64,000 bases of DNA from Actinoallomurus vinaceus (lineage in GTDB: Bacteria; Actinomycetota; Actinomycetes; Streptosporangiales; Streptosporangiaceae): contig NZ_BAABHK010000010.1 of assembly GCF_039542055.1 (NCBI RefSeq), positions 186,001 through 250,000 of the forward strand, written 5' to 3'. Under the pieces are notes generated by a model, which worked only from the letters and a program-made list of their open reading frames with translations, did not search any database and had not been told where the DNA came from. Shown one piece after another: positions 31,911-39,692 of the stretch (position 1 is its first letter; every line of letters begins with the position of its first letter). The translations under genes and the position numbers were made by a program.

Positions 31911-32776
31911 CCTCCATCAGCGCCGCGGCGCGGAGGCCGCGACCGGCCGCGCACCGCAGGACGCCGGGCGCCTGGGCGGTGCTCGTCTCGCTCGCCGTGC
32001 TCGCGGTCGTGATGCTGCTGCCGTTCGTCATCATCACGTTCAACGCGTTCAAGTCCCCGGCCGAATACTCGAGCCACGGCCCGCTCAGCGTGCCGAAGGG
32101 CTTCTACCTGCAGGGCATCAAGGACTTCTGGGAGCGCGTCGACTTCGGCGCGAAGCTCGTCAACAGCCTGATCATCAGCGGCTCGGTCGCCGTCCTCGCG
32201 GTGATCCTCTCGGTGCTGAACTCCTACGCCCTCGGCATCGGCCGGATCAAGGGCCGGGTGTGGATCCTCGTGCTGTTCCTGCTGGCCAACACGATGCCGC
32301 AGGAGGTGCTGGTCTACCCGCTGTACTTCATGTCGAAGAAGGTCGGCCTGTACGACACGCGGCTGAGCATCATCATCATCTTCACCGCGATCCAGACCGC
32401 GTTCGGCACCTACCTGCTGTCGTCGGTGCTGTCGACGTTCCCGCGGGAGATCCTCGAGGCGGCGCGGATGGACGGCGCGGGCCGGTTCCGCATCCTGTGG
32501 CGCGTCGTCGTGCCGATCAGCCGCCCGACGCTCGGCGTGCTGTTCGTCTTCTTCTTCATCTGGACGTGGAACGAGTTCTTCCTGCCGATGATCTTCCTGA
32601 TCTCCAACGAGAACCAGACGGTGCCGGTCGCGCTCGGCGTGCTCCAGGGCCAGAAGCTCATGGACGCGACCATGACCAGCGCGTCGGCCCTGCTCGGCAT
32701 CATCCCGGCGGTCGTCTTCTTCCTGATCTTCCAGCGCACTCTCACCCGCGGCATCACCGTCGGTGCCGTCAAGTAA
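31907..32776 (+). CDS. Sugar ABC transporter permease, MalG-like
   Basis: The 289-residue protein has six membrane helices and the EAA motif EAARMDGAGRFRILWRVVVP (about residues 185-204) and ends in the usual FLIFQRTLTRGITVGAVK. It forms the heterodimeric channel with the preceding permease. The ATG at 31907 overlaps the previous stop, with GAGGAGG upstream. The GH31 gene follows 15 bp later, so the importer and the enzyme are cotranscribed. Confidence 0.96.
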   Translation: MTSISAAARRPRPAAHRRTPGAWAVLVSLAVLAVVMLLPFVIITFNAFKSPAEYSSHGPLSVPKGFYLQGIKDFWERVDFGAKLVNSLIISGSVAVLAVILSVLNSYALGIGRIKGRVWILVLFLLANTMPQEVLVYPLYFMSKKVGLYDTRLSIIIIFTAIQTAFGTYLLSSVLSTFPREILEAARMDGAGRFRILWRVVVPISRPTLGVLFVFFFIWTWNEFFLPMIFLISNENQTVPVALGVLQGQKLMDATMTSASALLGIIPAVVFFLIFQRTLTRGITVGAVK

Positions 32777-32791
32777 GAGAAGGACCCCTCT

Positions 32792-35104
32792 TTGAAGTTC
32801 ACCGATGGCTACTGGATGCTGCAGGACGGCGTGCAGGCCTCGTACCCGATCGAAGTCCTCGACGTACAGGCCGCGCCCGGCTCGCTCAGCGTCTACGCGC
32901 CGACCCAGCACATCCGGCACCGGGGCGACCTGCTCAAGGGACCGCAGGTCACCCTGACCTACACCTCCCCCATGCCGGACGTCATCGGGGTGACGGTCAC
33001 CCACTTCGACGGCGAGGTGCCGCGCGAGCCGAGGTTCCGGCTGAACGAGGAGCCGGCCGACGTCGACGTCGCGGTCGACGACGAGGCCGCCGTCCTGACC
33101 TCCGGCGCACTGTCCGTACGGGTGGCCCGCACCGGGCCCTGGCGGGTCGACTTCTCCGCCGACGGCCGGGTCATCACCGGCGGCGGCGAGAAGACCACCG
33201 CGATCATGGAGACCGGCGACGGCCGCCACCACATCCGCGAGCAGCTCGACCTCGGCGTCGGGCACCACGTGTACGGGCTGGGCGAACGCTTCGGCCCGCT
33301 GGTGAAGAACGGCCAGACCGTCGAGGTCTGGAACGCCGATGGCGGCACCGCCAGCGAGCAGGCCTACAAGAACGTGCCGTTCTTCCTGACCGACGCGGGC
33401 TACGGCATCTTCGTCGACCACCCCGGCCACGTGTCGTACGAGGTGGCGTCGGAGGTCGTGACGCGCACGCAGTTCAGCGTCGAGGGCCAGTCGCTGCGCT
33501 ACTTCGTCATCTACGGCCCGACGCCGAAGGACATCCTGCGCAAGTACACCGCGCTGACCGGCCGCCCGGCCCGGGTTCCTGCCTGGTCGTACGGGCTGTG
33601 GCTGTCGACCTCGTTCACCACCTCGTACGACGAGGAGACGGTGTCGAGCTTCATCGACGGCATGGCCGAGCGCGACCTGCCGCTTTCGGTGTTCCACTTC
33701 GACTGCTTCTGGATGCGCGAGTTCCACTGGTGCGACTTCGAGTGGGACCCGCGGACGTTCCCGGATCCGGAGGGCATGCTGCGGCGGTTGAAGGCGCGCG
33801 GCCTGAAGATCTGCGTCTGGATCAACCCGTACATCGCGCAGCGCTCCAAGCTGTTCGAGGAGGGCAGGGCGCGCGGCTTCCTGGTGAAGAAGCCGAACGG
33901 CGACGTGTGGCAGTGGGACAAGTGGCAGCCCGGCATGGGCCTGGTGGACTTCACGAACCCCGAGGCACGCGAGTGGTACGCGTCGAAGCTCGGCGCGCTG
34001 CTCGACATGGGCGTCGACTGCTTCAAGACCGACTTCGGCGAGCGCATCCCCACGGACGTCGTCTACTTCGACGGCTCCGACCCGGAGCGGATGCACAACT
34101 ACTACACGTACCTGTACAACGAGACCGTCTTCGAGCTGCTGCGCAAGCGGCGGGGCGAGGGCGAGGCCGTGGTCTTCGCCCGATCGGCGACGGCCGGGTC
34201 GCAGGCGTTCCCGGTGCACTGGGGCGGCGACTGCGAGTCGACGTTCGAGGCGATGGCCGAGGACCTGCGCGGCGGCCTGTCGCTGAGCATGTCGGGGTTC
34301 GGCTACTGGAGCCACGACATCGGCGGCTTCGAGGGCACGCCCGACCCGGCGCTGTTCAAGCGGTGGATCGCGTTCGGCCTGCTGTCCTCGCACAGCCGAC
34401 TGCACGGCAGCCACTCCTACCGGGTGCCGTGGCTGTTCGACGAGGAGGCCGTCGACGTCCTGCGCGTCTTCACCAAGCTCAAGGCGCGGCTCATGCCGTA
34501 CATCCTCGGCGCGGCGCGGGAGACGTACGGCGAGGGCGTCCCGATGATGCGCCCGATGGTCGTGGAGTTCCCCGATGACCCGGCCGTGAGCCACCTCGAC
34601 CGGCAGTACATGCTCGGCGGGGACCTGCTGGTCGCGCCGGTGTTCTCGGCCGACGGCGACACCGCCTACTACGTGCCCGAGGGCACCTGGACGCACGTCC
34701 TGACCGGCGAGCCGGTGACCGGCGGGCGCTGGGTACGGGAACGGCACGACTTCCTCAGCGTCCCGCTGCTGGCCCGGCCCGGCTCGGTCATCCCGATGGG
34801 CGCGGTCGAGGACCGCCCCGACTACGACTACACCGACGGCGTCACGCTGCACGCGTACGCGCTGCCGGACGGCGCGCGGGTCACCACCGAGGTCCCGGAC
34901 ACCTCCGGCGAAATCGCGGCGACCTTCACCACGGCGCGGGACGGCGACGTCGTCACGGTCACCGCCCAGGGCGCGGCGAACTGGCGGGTGCTGCTGGTCG
35001 GCGTCCGGTCCGGCGACGTCCAGGGCGGTACGGTCGCCCGGCACGACCAGGGCCTCCTCGTCGAGGCCACCGGCGACACCGTCACGATCGGGGGGATCGC
35101 ATGA
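32792..35104 (+). CDS. Alpha-xylosidase, GH31 (YicI-like)
   Basis: The 770-residue protein matches the YicI group in length and sequence. The catalytic nucleophile is Asp 414 in CFKTDFGERIPTDV, a hallmark of alpha-xylosidases, and the acid/base is Asp 480 in HWGGDCEST. There is no signal peptide, so it acts in the cytoplasm on imported oligosaccharides and removes non-reducing-end alpha-1,6-xylose, as from isoprimeverose units of xyloglucan. The start is a TTG at 32792 with AAGGA upstream. It follows the permeases in one operon and precedes a GH1 enzyme. Confidence 0.95.
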   Translation: MKFTDGYWMLQDGVQASYPIEVLDVQAAPGSLSVYAPTQHIRHRGDLLKGPQVTLTYTSPMPDVIGVTVTHFDGEVPREPRFRLNEEPADVDVAVDDEAAVLTSGALSVRVARTGPWRVDFSADGRVITGGGEKTTAIMETGDGRHHIREQLDLGVGHHVYGLGERFGPLVKNGQTVEVWNADGGTASEQAYKNVPFFLTDAGYGIFVDHPGHVSYEVASEVVTRTQFSVEGQSLRYFVIYGPTPKDILRKYTALTGRPARVPAWSYGLWLSTSFTTSYDEETVSSFIDGMAERDLPLSVFHFDCFWMREFHWCDFEWDPRTFPDPEGMLRRLKARGLKICVWINPYIAQRSKLFEEGRARGFLVKKPNGDVWQWDKWQPGMGLVDFTNPEAREWYASKLGALLDMGVDCFKTDFGERIPTDVVYFDGSDPERMHNYYTYLYNETVFELLRKRRGEGEAVVFARSATAGSQAFPVHWGGDCESTFEAMAEDLRGGLSLSMSGFGYWSHDIGGFEGTPDPALFKRWIAFGLLSSHSRLHGSHSYRVPWLFDEEAVDVLRVFTKLKARLMPYILGAARETYGEGVPMMRPMVVEFPDDPAVSHLDRQYMLGGDLLVAPVFSADGDTAYYVPEGTWTHVLTGEPVTGGRWVRERHDFLSVPLLARPGSVIPMGAVEDRPDYDYTDGVTLHAYALPDGARVTTEVPDTSGEIAATFTTARDGDVVTVTAQGAANWRVLLVGVRSGDVQGGTVARHDQGLLVEATGDTVTIGGIA

Positions 35105-35150
35105 GCGAGCGAATCAAAAGCGCAGCGTGCCCGGTCACTCCTCCGACGCC
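35101..35150 (+). repeat. Diverged copy of the intergenic repeat
   Basis: The GH31 stop lies in ATGAGCGAGCGAATC, and the following CGTGCCCGGTCACTCC matches the unit at 5571-5697 read on its minus strand (ATGAGTGAGCG...GAATC...CGTCTGGTCGCTCC). As there, it stands between two cotranscribed genes and leads to an RBS (GAGGGAGGAGG) and an ATG. Confidence 0.5.
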
Positions 35151-35195
35151 GGGAGGTCGGCCGGGGTGGGTTGGTTGGGCGAGGGAGGAGGACGC

Positions 35196-36533
35196 ATGAG
35201 TGACTTTTTGTGGGGCGCGGCGACGGCGTCGTACCAGATCGAGGGTGCGGCCCGCGAGGACGGCCGGGTGCCGTCGATCTGGGACACCTACAGCCACACG
35301 CCGGGCCGGGTGCTGAACGGCGACACCGGAGACGTGGCCGCCGACCACTACCACCGGTGGCCGGAGGACGTCGAGATCATGCGGGAGCTGGGCCTGGGGG
35401 CGTACCGCTTCTCCATCGCCTGGCCGCGCATCCACGACCAGCGCGGGATCGACTTCTACTCCCGGCTCGTCGACGCGCTGCTCGAGCGCGGCATCAAGCC
35501 GGTGGCCACTCTCTACCACTGGGACCTCCCGCAGGAGCTGGAGGACGCCGGCGGGTGGACGGCGCGGGACACCGCCTACCGGTTCGCCGAGTACGCCGAG
35601 CGGATCGGCGCGGCGCTCGGCGACCGCGTCCACCTGTGGACCACGCTGAACGAGCCGTGGTGCTCGGCGTTCCTCGGCTACGGCTCGGGCGTGCATGCGC
35701 CCGGCCGGACCGACCCGGTCGCGGCGCTGACCGCCGCACACCACCTCAACCTCGCGCACGGCCTCGCCGCGCGGGTCCTGCCCGGCCCGGTGTCGGTCAC
35801 CCTCAACCTGCACCACGTACGGGGTGAGGACGCCGACGCCGTCCGCCAGGTCGACGCGGTCGCCAACCGCGTCTTCCTCGGCCCGATGCTGGACGGCGCC
35901 TACCCCGCCGACCTGCTGGAGGACACCGAGCAGATCACCGACTGGTCGTTCGTCCAGGCCGGTGACGAGGCGACCTGCAACGCGCCGATCGAGGTGCTCG
36001 GGGTGAACTACTACTCCCCCACGCTCGTCCGGCGCTGGGACGGCGTGGCCCCGCGGGACACCGCGGACGGGCACGGCGACGGGACCGCGTCGCCCTGGGT
36101 GGGCTGCGCCGACATCGACTTCGTGCGGCAGCCGGGCCCGTACACCGAGATGGGCTGGCCGATCGACGCGACCGGCCTGACCGAGCTGCTGCTGCGGGTT
36201 CACCGCGACCACCCCGGCGTCCCGATGATGATCACGGAGAACGGCGCGGCGTTCGACGACCGCGTCGACGCGAACGGCCAGGTGCGCGACCAGCGCCGGA
36301 TCGACTACCTCCGCGACCACCTCGCGGCGGTCGGGCGGGCGCGCGCGGCAGGGGCCGACGTGCGCGGCTACTTCGTGTGGTCGCTGCTGGACAACTTCGA
36401 GTGGGCGTACGGCTATTCGAAGCGATTCGGCGTCGTGCACGTCGACTACGCGACGCAGCAGCGCACCTGGAAGGACAGCGCTAACTGGTACCGCGACTTC
36501 ATCGCGAGCTCCCCTGAGGGGCCGCGTTCGTAA
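35196..36533 (+). CDS. Beta-glucosidase, GH1
   Basis: The 445-residue cytoplasmic enzyme begins FLWGAATASYQIEGA, has the acid/base Glu 153 in TLNEPW and nucleophile Glu 348 in ITENGAAF, and the aglycone motif SLLDNFEWAYGYSKRFG. It should release glucose from cello-oligosaccharides left after xylose removal. A strong GAGGGAGGAGG precedes ATG 35196. Compared with usual GH1 sequences about seven residues are missing after SIAWPRI (normally a PTG-rich loop before GLDFY), an in-frame shortening near the barrel. Nothing suggests that it is inactive. Confidence 0.95.
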   Translation: MSDFLWGAATASYQIEGAAREDGRVPSIWDTYSHTPGRVLNGDTGDVAADHYHRWPEDVEIMRELGLGAYRFSIAWPRIHDQRGIDFYSRLVDALLERGIKPVATLYHWDLPQELEDAGGWTARDTAYRFAEYAERIGAALGDRVHLWTTLNEPWCSAFLGYGSGVHAPGRTDPVAALTAAHHLNLAHGLAARVLPGPVSVTLNLHHVRGEDADAVRQVDAVANRVFLGPMLDGAYPADLLEDTEQITDWSFVQAGDEATCNAPIEVLGVNYYSPTLVRRWDGVAPRDTADGHGDGTASPWVGCADIDFVRQPGPYTEMGWPIDATGLTELLLRVHRDHPGVPMMITENGAAFDDRVDANGQVRDQRRIDYLRDHLAAVGRARAAGADVRGYFVWSLLDNFEWAYGYSKRFGVVHVDYATQQRTWKDSANWYRDFIASSPEGPRS

Positions 36534-36565
36534 GGGCCATCACAGTTTTTCGGGGGGCAATACCG

Positions 36566-36579
36566 TCGAAGCGCTTCGA
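36566..36579. promoter_or_regulatory. Operator 3, TCGAAGCGCTTCGA
   Basis: A second perfect copy of operator 1 lies 18 bp before the GTG of the GH3 gene, followed by AGGAGG. It marks the start of a separate transcription unit for the secreted enzymes. Confidence 0.75.
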
Positions 36580-36597
36580 CTACAGGAGGTCGTAGCA

Positions 36598-39558
36598 GTG
36601 AAATTCCGACCCCGGGTTTCCGTGATGCTCGGCGTGGCCATGCTGGCCTCGCTCGGGCTGAGCGGTCCGGCCCATGCCAAGGAAACCTACCCCTTCCAGA
36701 ACCCCCGCCTGCCGCTGAAGACCCGGGTCGACGACCTGCTCAAGCGGCTGACCGTTGACGAGAAGATCTCTCTCCTGCACCAGTACGAGCCGGCCATCCC
36801 CCGGCTCGGGATCAAGCCGTTCAAGACCGGCACCGAGGGGCTGCACGGCGTCGCGTGGTCCACCGACATCCACAACAACGGTGCCGTCGTCACCGCGAAC
36901 GGCACGGTGTTCCCGCAGGCCATCGGCCTGGCCTCGACGTGGAACCCGGCGCTCATCAAGAAGGTCGGCTCGGCCGTCGGCGACGAGGCGCGGGGCTTCA
37001 ACTCCGTCAACCCCGACGTGTGGGGGCTCCAGCTCTGGGCGCCCGTCGTCAACCTGCTGCGCGACCCGCGCTGGGGCCGCAACGAGGAGGGCTACTCCGA
37101 GGACCCGTACCTCACCGGCGCGATCTCCACGGCGTACGGCTCCGGCATCGAGGGACCCGACAAGGACCACCTCAAGGCCGCGCCCGTCCTCAAGCACTAC
37201 CTGGCCAACAACAACGAGGTGAACCGCGACATCACGTCGTCGGACCTGCGGCCGCGGGTGAAGAAGGAGTACGACGAGAAGGCCTTCTCCCCCGCCATCT
37301 CCGCGGACGCGGCGACGGGCGTGATGGCGTCGTACAACCTGGTCAACGGGCGGCCCAACACCGTCAGCCCCGACCTGAACGACGTCGTGCGCTCGTGGAC
37401 CAAGCGTGACCTGCTCAACGTCACCGACGCCGGAGCGCCGAACAACCTGACCGGCAGTGAGAAGTACTACGCCACCCAGCCGGAGGCGGACGCCGCGCTC
37501 ATCAAGGCCGGCCTGGACAGCTTCACGGTGGACGACACCAACGCCGGCCCGACCACCGCCGCGGTCAAGTCCGCGCTGTCGCAGGGCCTGCTCAAGCAGT
37601 CCGACCTGGACACCGCCGTGTCGCACATCCTGAGCCTGCGCGTCCGGCTCGGCGACTTCGACCCGGACGGCGGCCCGTACGCCAAGATCGGCAAGGACGT
37701 CATCAACAGCCCGGCCAACCAGGCGCTGGCCCGGCAGACCGCCGACCAGGCGGCCGTGCTGCTGAAGAACTCCGGGAACGCCCTGCCGCTGGACGCCGCG
37801 AAGACCAAGAAGGTCGCGGTGGTCGGCCCGCTGGAGAAGACCCTCTACACCGACTGGTACTCCGGCTCCCTGCCGTACAAGGTGACGCCGCTGGACGGCA
37901 TCAAGCAGCGGCTCGGCGCGGCCGGAACCGTCACCGACAGCGAGGCGGCCGACCGGATCGCGCTCAAGGACGTCAAGACCGGCAAGTACATCACCGCCGG
38001 GACCGGGGCGTCCGGGGCCGCGCTGAAGGAGAGCGCCACCAGCGCCGACACCACGACCCAGTTCGACGCGTTCGACTGGGGCCAGGGCAAGCTGACCCTG
38101 CGCAGCGTCGCCAACGGCAAGTACGCCGGCCGGTACAACTGGGGCGACACCATGGTCAACGACCAGGACCAGCCGAACGGCTGGTTCGTCCAGCAGATGT
38201 TCTCGCTGGAGAAGCAGGACGACGGCAGCTACCTGCTCCGCTACTCCGGCTACGAGGCCGACGAGTCCTGGTTCGGCGACAAGAAGTACCTCAAGGCGTC
38301 CGACGACGGCACGCTCGTCCTCGCCACGAAGGACGACGCCTCCCACTTCAGCAAGGACACGATCAGCAGCGGCGCGGACGAGGCGGTCAAGGCCGTCAAG
38401 GGCGCGGACGCGGCGGTCGTGGTGATCGGCAGCATGCCGTTCATCAACGGCCGGGAGGCGCACGACCGTACGACGATGGCCCTCGCCGAGAGCCAGGAGA
38501 ACCTGATCAAGGCCGTGCGGGCGGCCAACCCGAACACGGTCCTGGTCGTGGAGAACAGCTACCCGACCACGCTCAACTGGGAGCAGGAGAACGTCCCGGC
38601 GATCCTGTGGACGACGCACGCCGGCGCGGAGACCGGGCACGCCCTCGCCGACACCCTGTTCGGCGACAGCAACCCGGCCGGGCGGCTCACCCAGACGTGG
38701 TACCGCTCGGAGAGCGGCCTGCCCGACATCCTCGACTACGACATCATCAAGTCGGACCGCACCTACCTGTACTACAAGGGCCAAACGCTCTACCCGTTCG
38801 GCTACGGCCTGTCGTACACGAGCTTCCGCTACGGCGGGCTGCACGTGAGCAGGGCGGGCGGGCAGATCACCGCGACCGTCCAGGTCACCAACACCGGCAA
38901 GCGCGCCGGTGACGAGGTCGTCCAGCTGTACACCCACCAGCGGACCTCGCGTGACAAGCAGCCGGTCAAGCAGCTGCGCGCGTTCCAGCGGGTGCACCTG
39001 AACCCGGGCCAGACCGCCACGGCGCGGCTGACGTTCAAGGTGTCCGACCTGGCGCACTGGGACGTCACCCGCGACAAGAACGTCGTGGAGACCGGCACGT
39101 ACGACGTGCAGGTGGGCTCGTCCTCAGCCGACGTCCGGCAGCGGTCCGCCGTGCGCGTGCAGGGCGAGACCATCCCCGCGCGGAACCTCGCCGCGCAGAC
39201 CCGCGCCGTCGACTTCGACGACTACCAGGGTGTGCGCCTCGTCGACGAGACGAAGGTGCGCGGGGACGCGGTCGGCGCGACCGACGGTAACTGGATCAAG
39301 TTCGCCGACGCGTCGCTCGGCTCGGGCGCGGCGACCTTCACCGCCGCGGCCGCCAAGGCGAGCGCCGGCACCGGATCGATCGAGGTCCGCCTCGACTCGC
39401 CCACCGGCCCGCTCGCCGGCACCGCGACGGTGTCGAGCACCGGCGACGTCTACAAGTACGCGACCACGACCGCCGCCCTGCACGGCGCGACGGGCCGCCA
39501 CGACGTCTACCTGGTGTTCCACGGCGACCTGCGGGTCAGCGCCTTCTCGCTGAAGTAG
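36598..39558 (+). CDS. Secreted beta-glucosidase/beta-xylosidase-like GH3 enzyme with trefoil insertion and CBM6-like end
   Basis: The 986-residue protein has a signal peptide (cut after AHA, residue 26). The N-terminal barrel has the nucleophile Asp 277 in LLNVTDAGAPN; the second GH3 domain is interrupted at about residues 455-590 by a fascin-like beta-trefoil (GKYITAGTGASG ... GKYAGRYNW ... KKYLKASDDGT). An FnIII-like domain and a C-terminal CBM6-like sandwich (VDFDDYQGVRLVDETKVRGD on) follow. It probably removes terminal beta-linked glucose or xylose outside the cell. The exact specificity is not determined. Start: GTG with AGGAGG 8 nt upstream; operator 3 is just before. Confidence 0.93.
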   Translation: MKFRPRVSVMLGVAMLASLGLSGPAHAKETYPFQNPRLPLKTRVDDLLKRLTVDEKISLLHQYEPAIPRLGIKPFKTGTEGLHGVAWSTDIHNNGAVVTANGTVFPQAIGLASTWNPALIKKVGSAVGDEARGFNSVNPDVWGLQLWAPVVNLLRDPRWGRNEEGYSEDPYLTGAISTAYGSGIEGPDKDHLKAAPVLKHYLANNNEVNRDITSSDLRPRVKKEYDEKAFSPAISADAATGVMASYNLVNGRPNTVSPDLNDVVRSWTKRDLLNVTDAGAPNNLTGSEKYYATQPEADAALIKAGLDSFTVDDTNAGPTTAAVKSALSQGLLKQSDLDTAVSHILSLRVRLGDFDPDGGPYAKIGKDVINSPANQALARQTADQAAVLLKNSGNALPLDAAKTKKVAVVGPLEKTLYTDWYSGSLPYKVTPLDGIKQRLGAAGTVTDSEAADRIALKDVKTGKYITAGTGASGAALKESATSADTTTQFDAFDWGQGKLTLRSVANGKYAGRYNWGDTMVNDQDQPNGWFVQQMFSLEKQDDGSYLLRYSGYEADESWFGDKKYLKASDDGTLVLATKDDASHFSKDTISSGADEAVKAVKGADAAVVVIGSMPFINGREAHDRTTMALAESQENLIKAVRAANPNTVLVVENSYPTTLNWEQENVPAILWTTHAGAETGHALADTLFGDSNPAGRLTQTWYRSESGLPDILDYDIIKSDRTYLYYKGQTLYPFGYGLSYTSFRYGGLHVSRAGGQITATVQVTNTGKRAGDEVVQLYTHQRTSRDKQPVKQLRAFQRVHLNPGQTATARLTFKVSDLAHWDVTRDKNVVETGTYDVQVGSSSADVRQRSAVRVQGETIPARNLAAQTRAVDFDDYQGVRLVDETKVRGDAVGATDGNWIKFADASLGSGAATFTAAAAKASAGTGSIEVRLDSPTGPLAGTATVSSTGDVYKYATTTAALHGATGRHDVYLVFHGDLRVSAFSLK

Positions 39559-39565
39559 CGAGCCC

Positions 39566-39594
39566 GGCCGCCGCCCCCGCCCGGGGCGGCGGCC
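39566..39594 (+). terminator. Strong hairpin after the GH3 gene
   Basis: GGCCGCCGCCCC and its exact complement form a 12-bp stem with a 5-nt loop, 7 bp after the stop. A second, weaker inverted repeat (GGCGCCCCG and CGGGGCGCC, 39607-39646) follows. No operator is seen in the 134-bp gap, so read-through into the GH2 gene or a weak separate promoter is possible. Confidence 0.6.
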
Positions 39595-39692
39595 GCCATC
39601 AGCGGGGGCGCCCCGTCCCAGCCCCAGGAACGCGGGGCGGGGCGCCTCGTCCATCGGGGGATGACCTTTTCGGCGCTCATCGCAGGAGCCCC

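Noticed and set aside
31811..35044. 1077-codon minus-strand open frame opposite the permease and GH31 genes
   Set aside because: The composition (Arg, Asp, Val, His rich, no domain) is that of a shadow frame in high-GC DNA; the plus-strand genes have catalytic motifs and operon overlaps.
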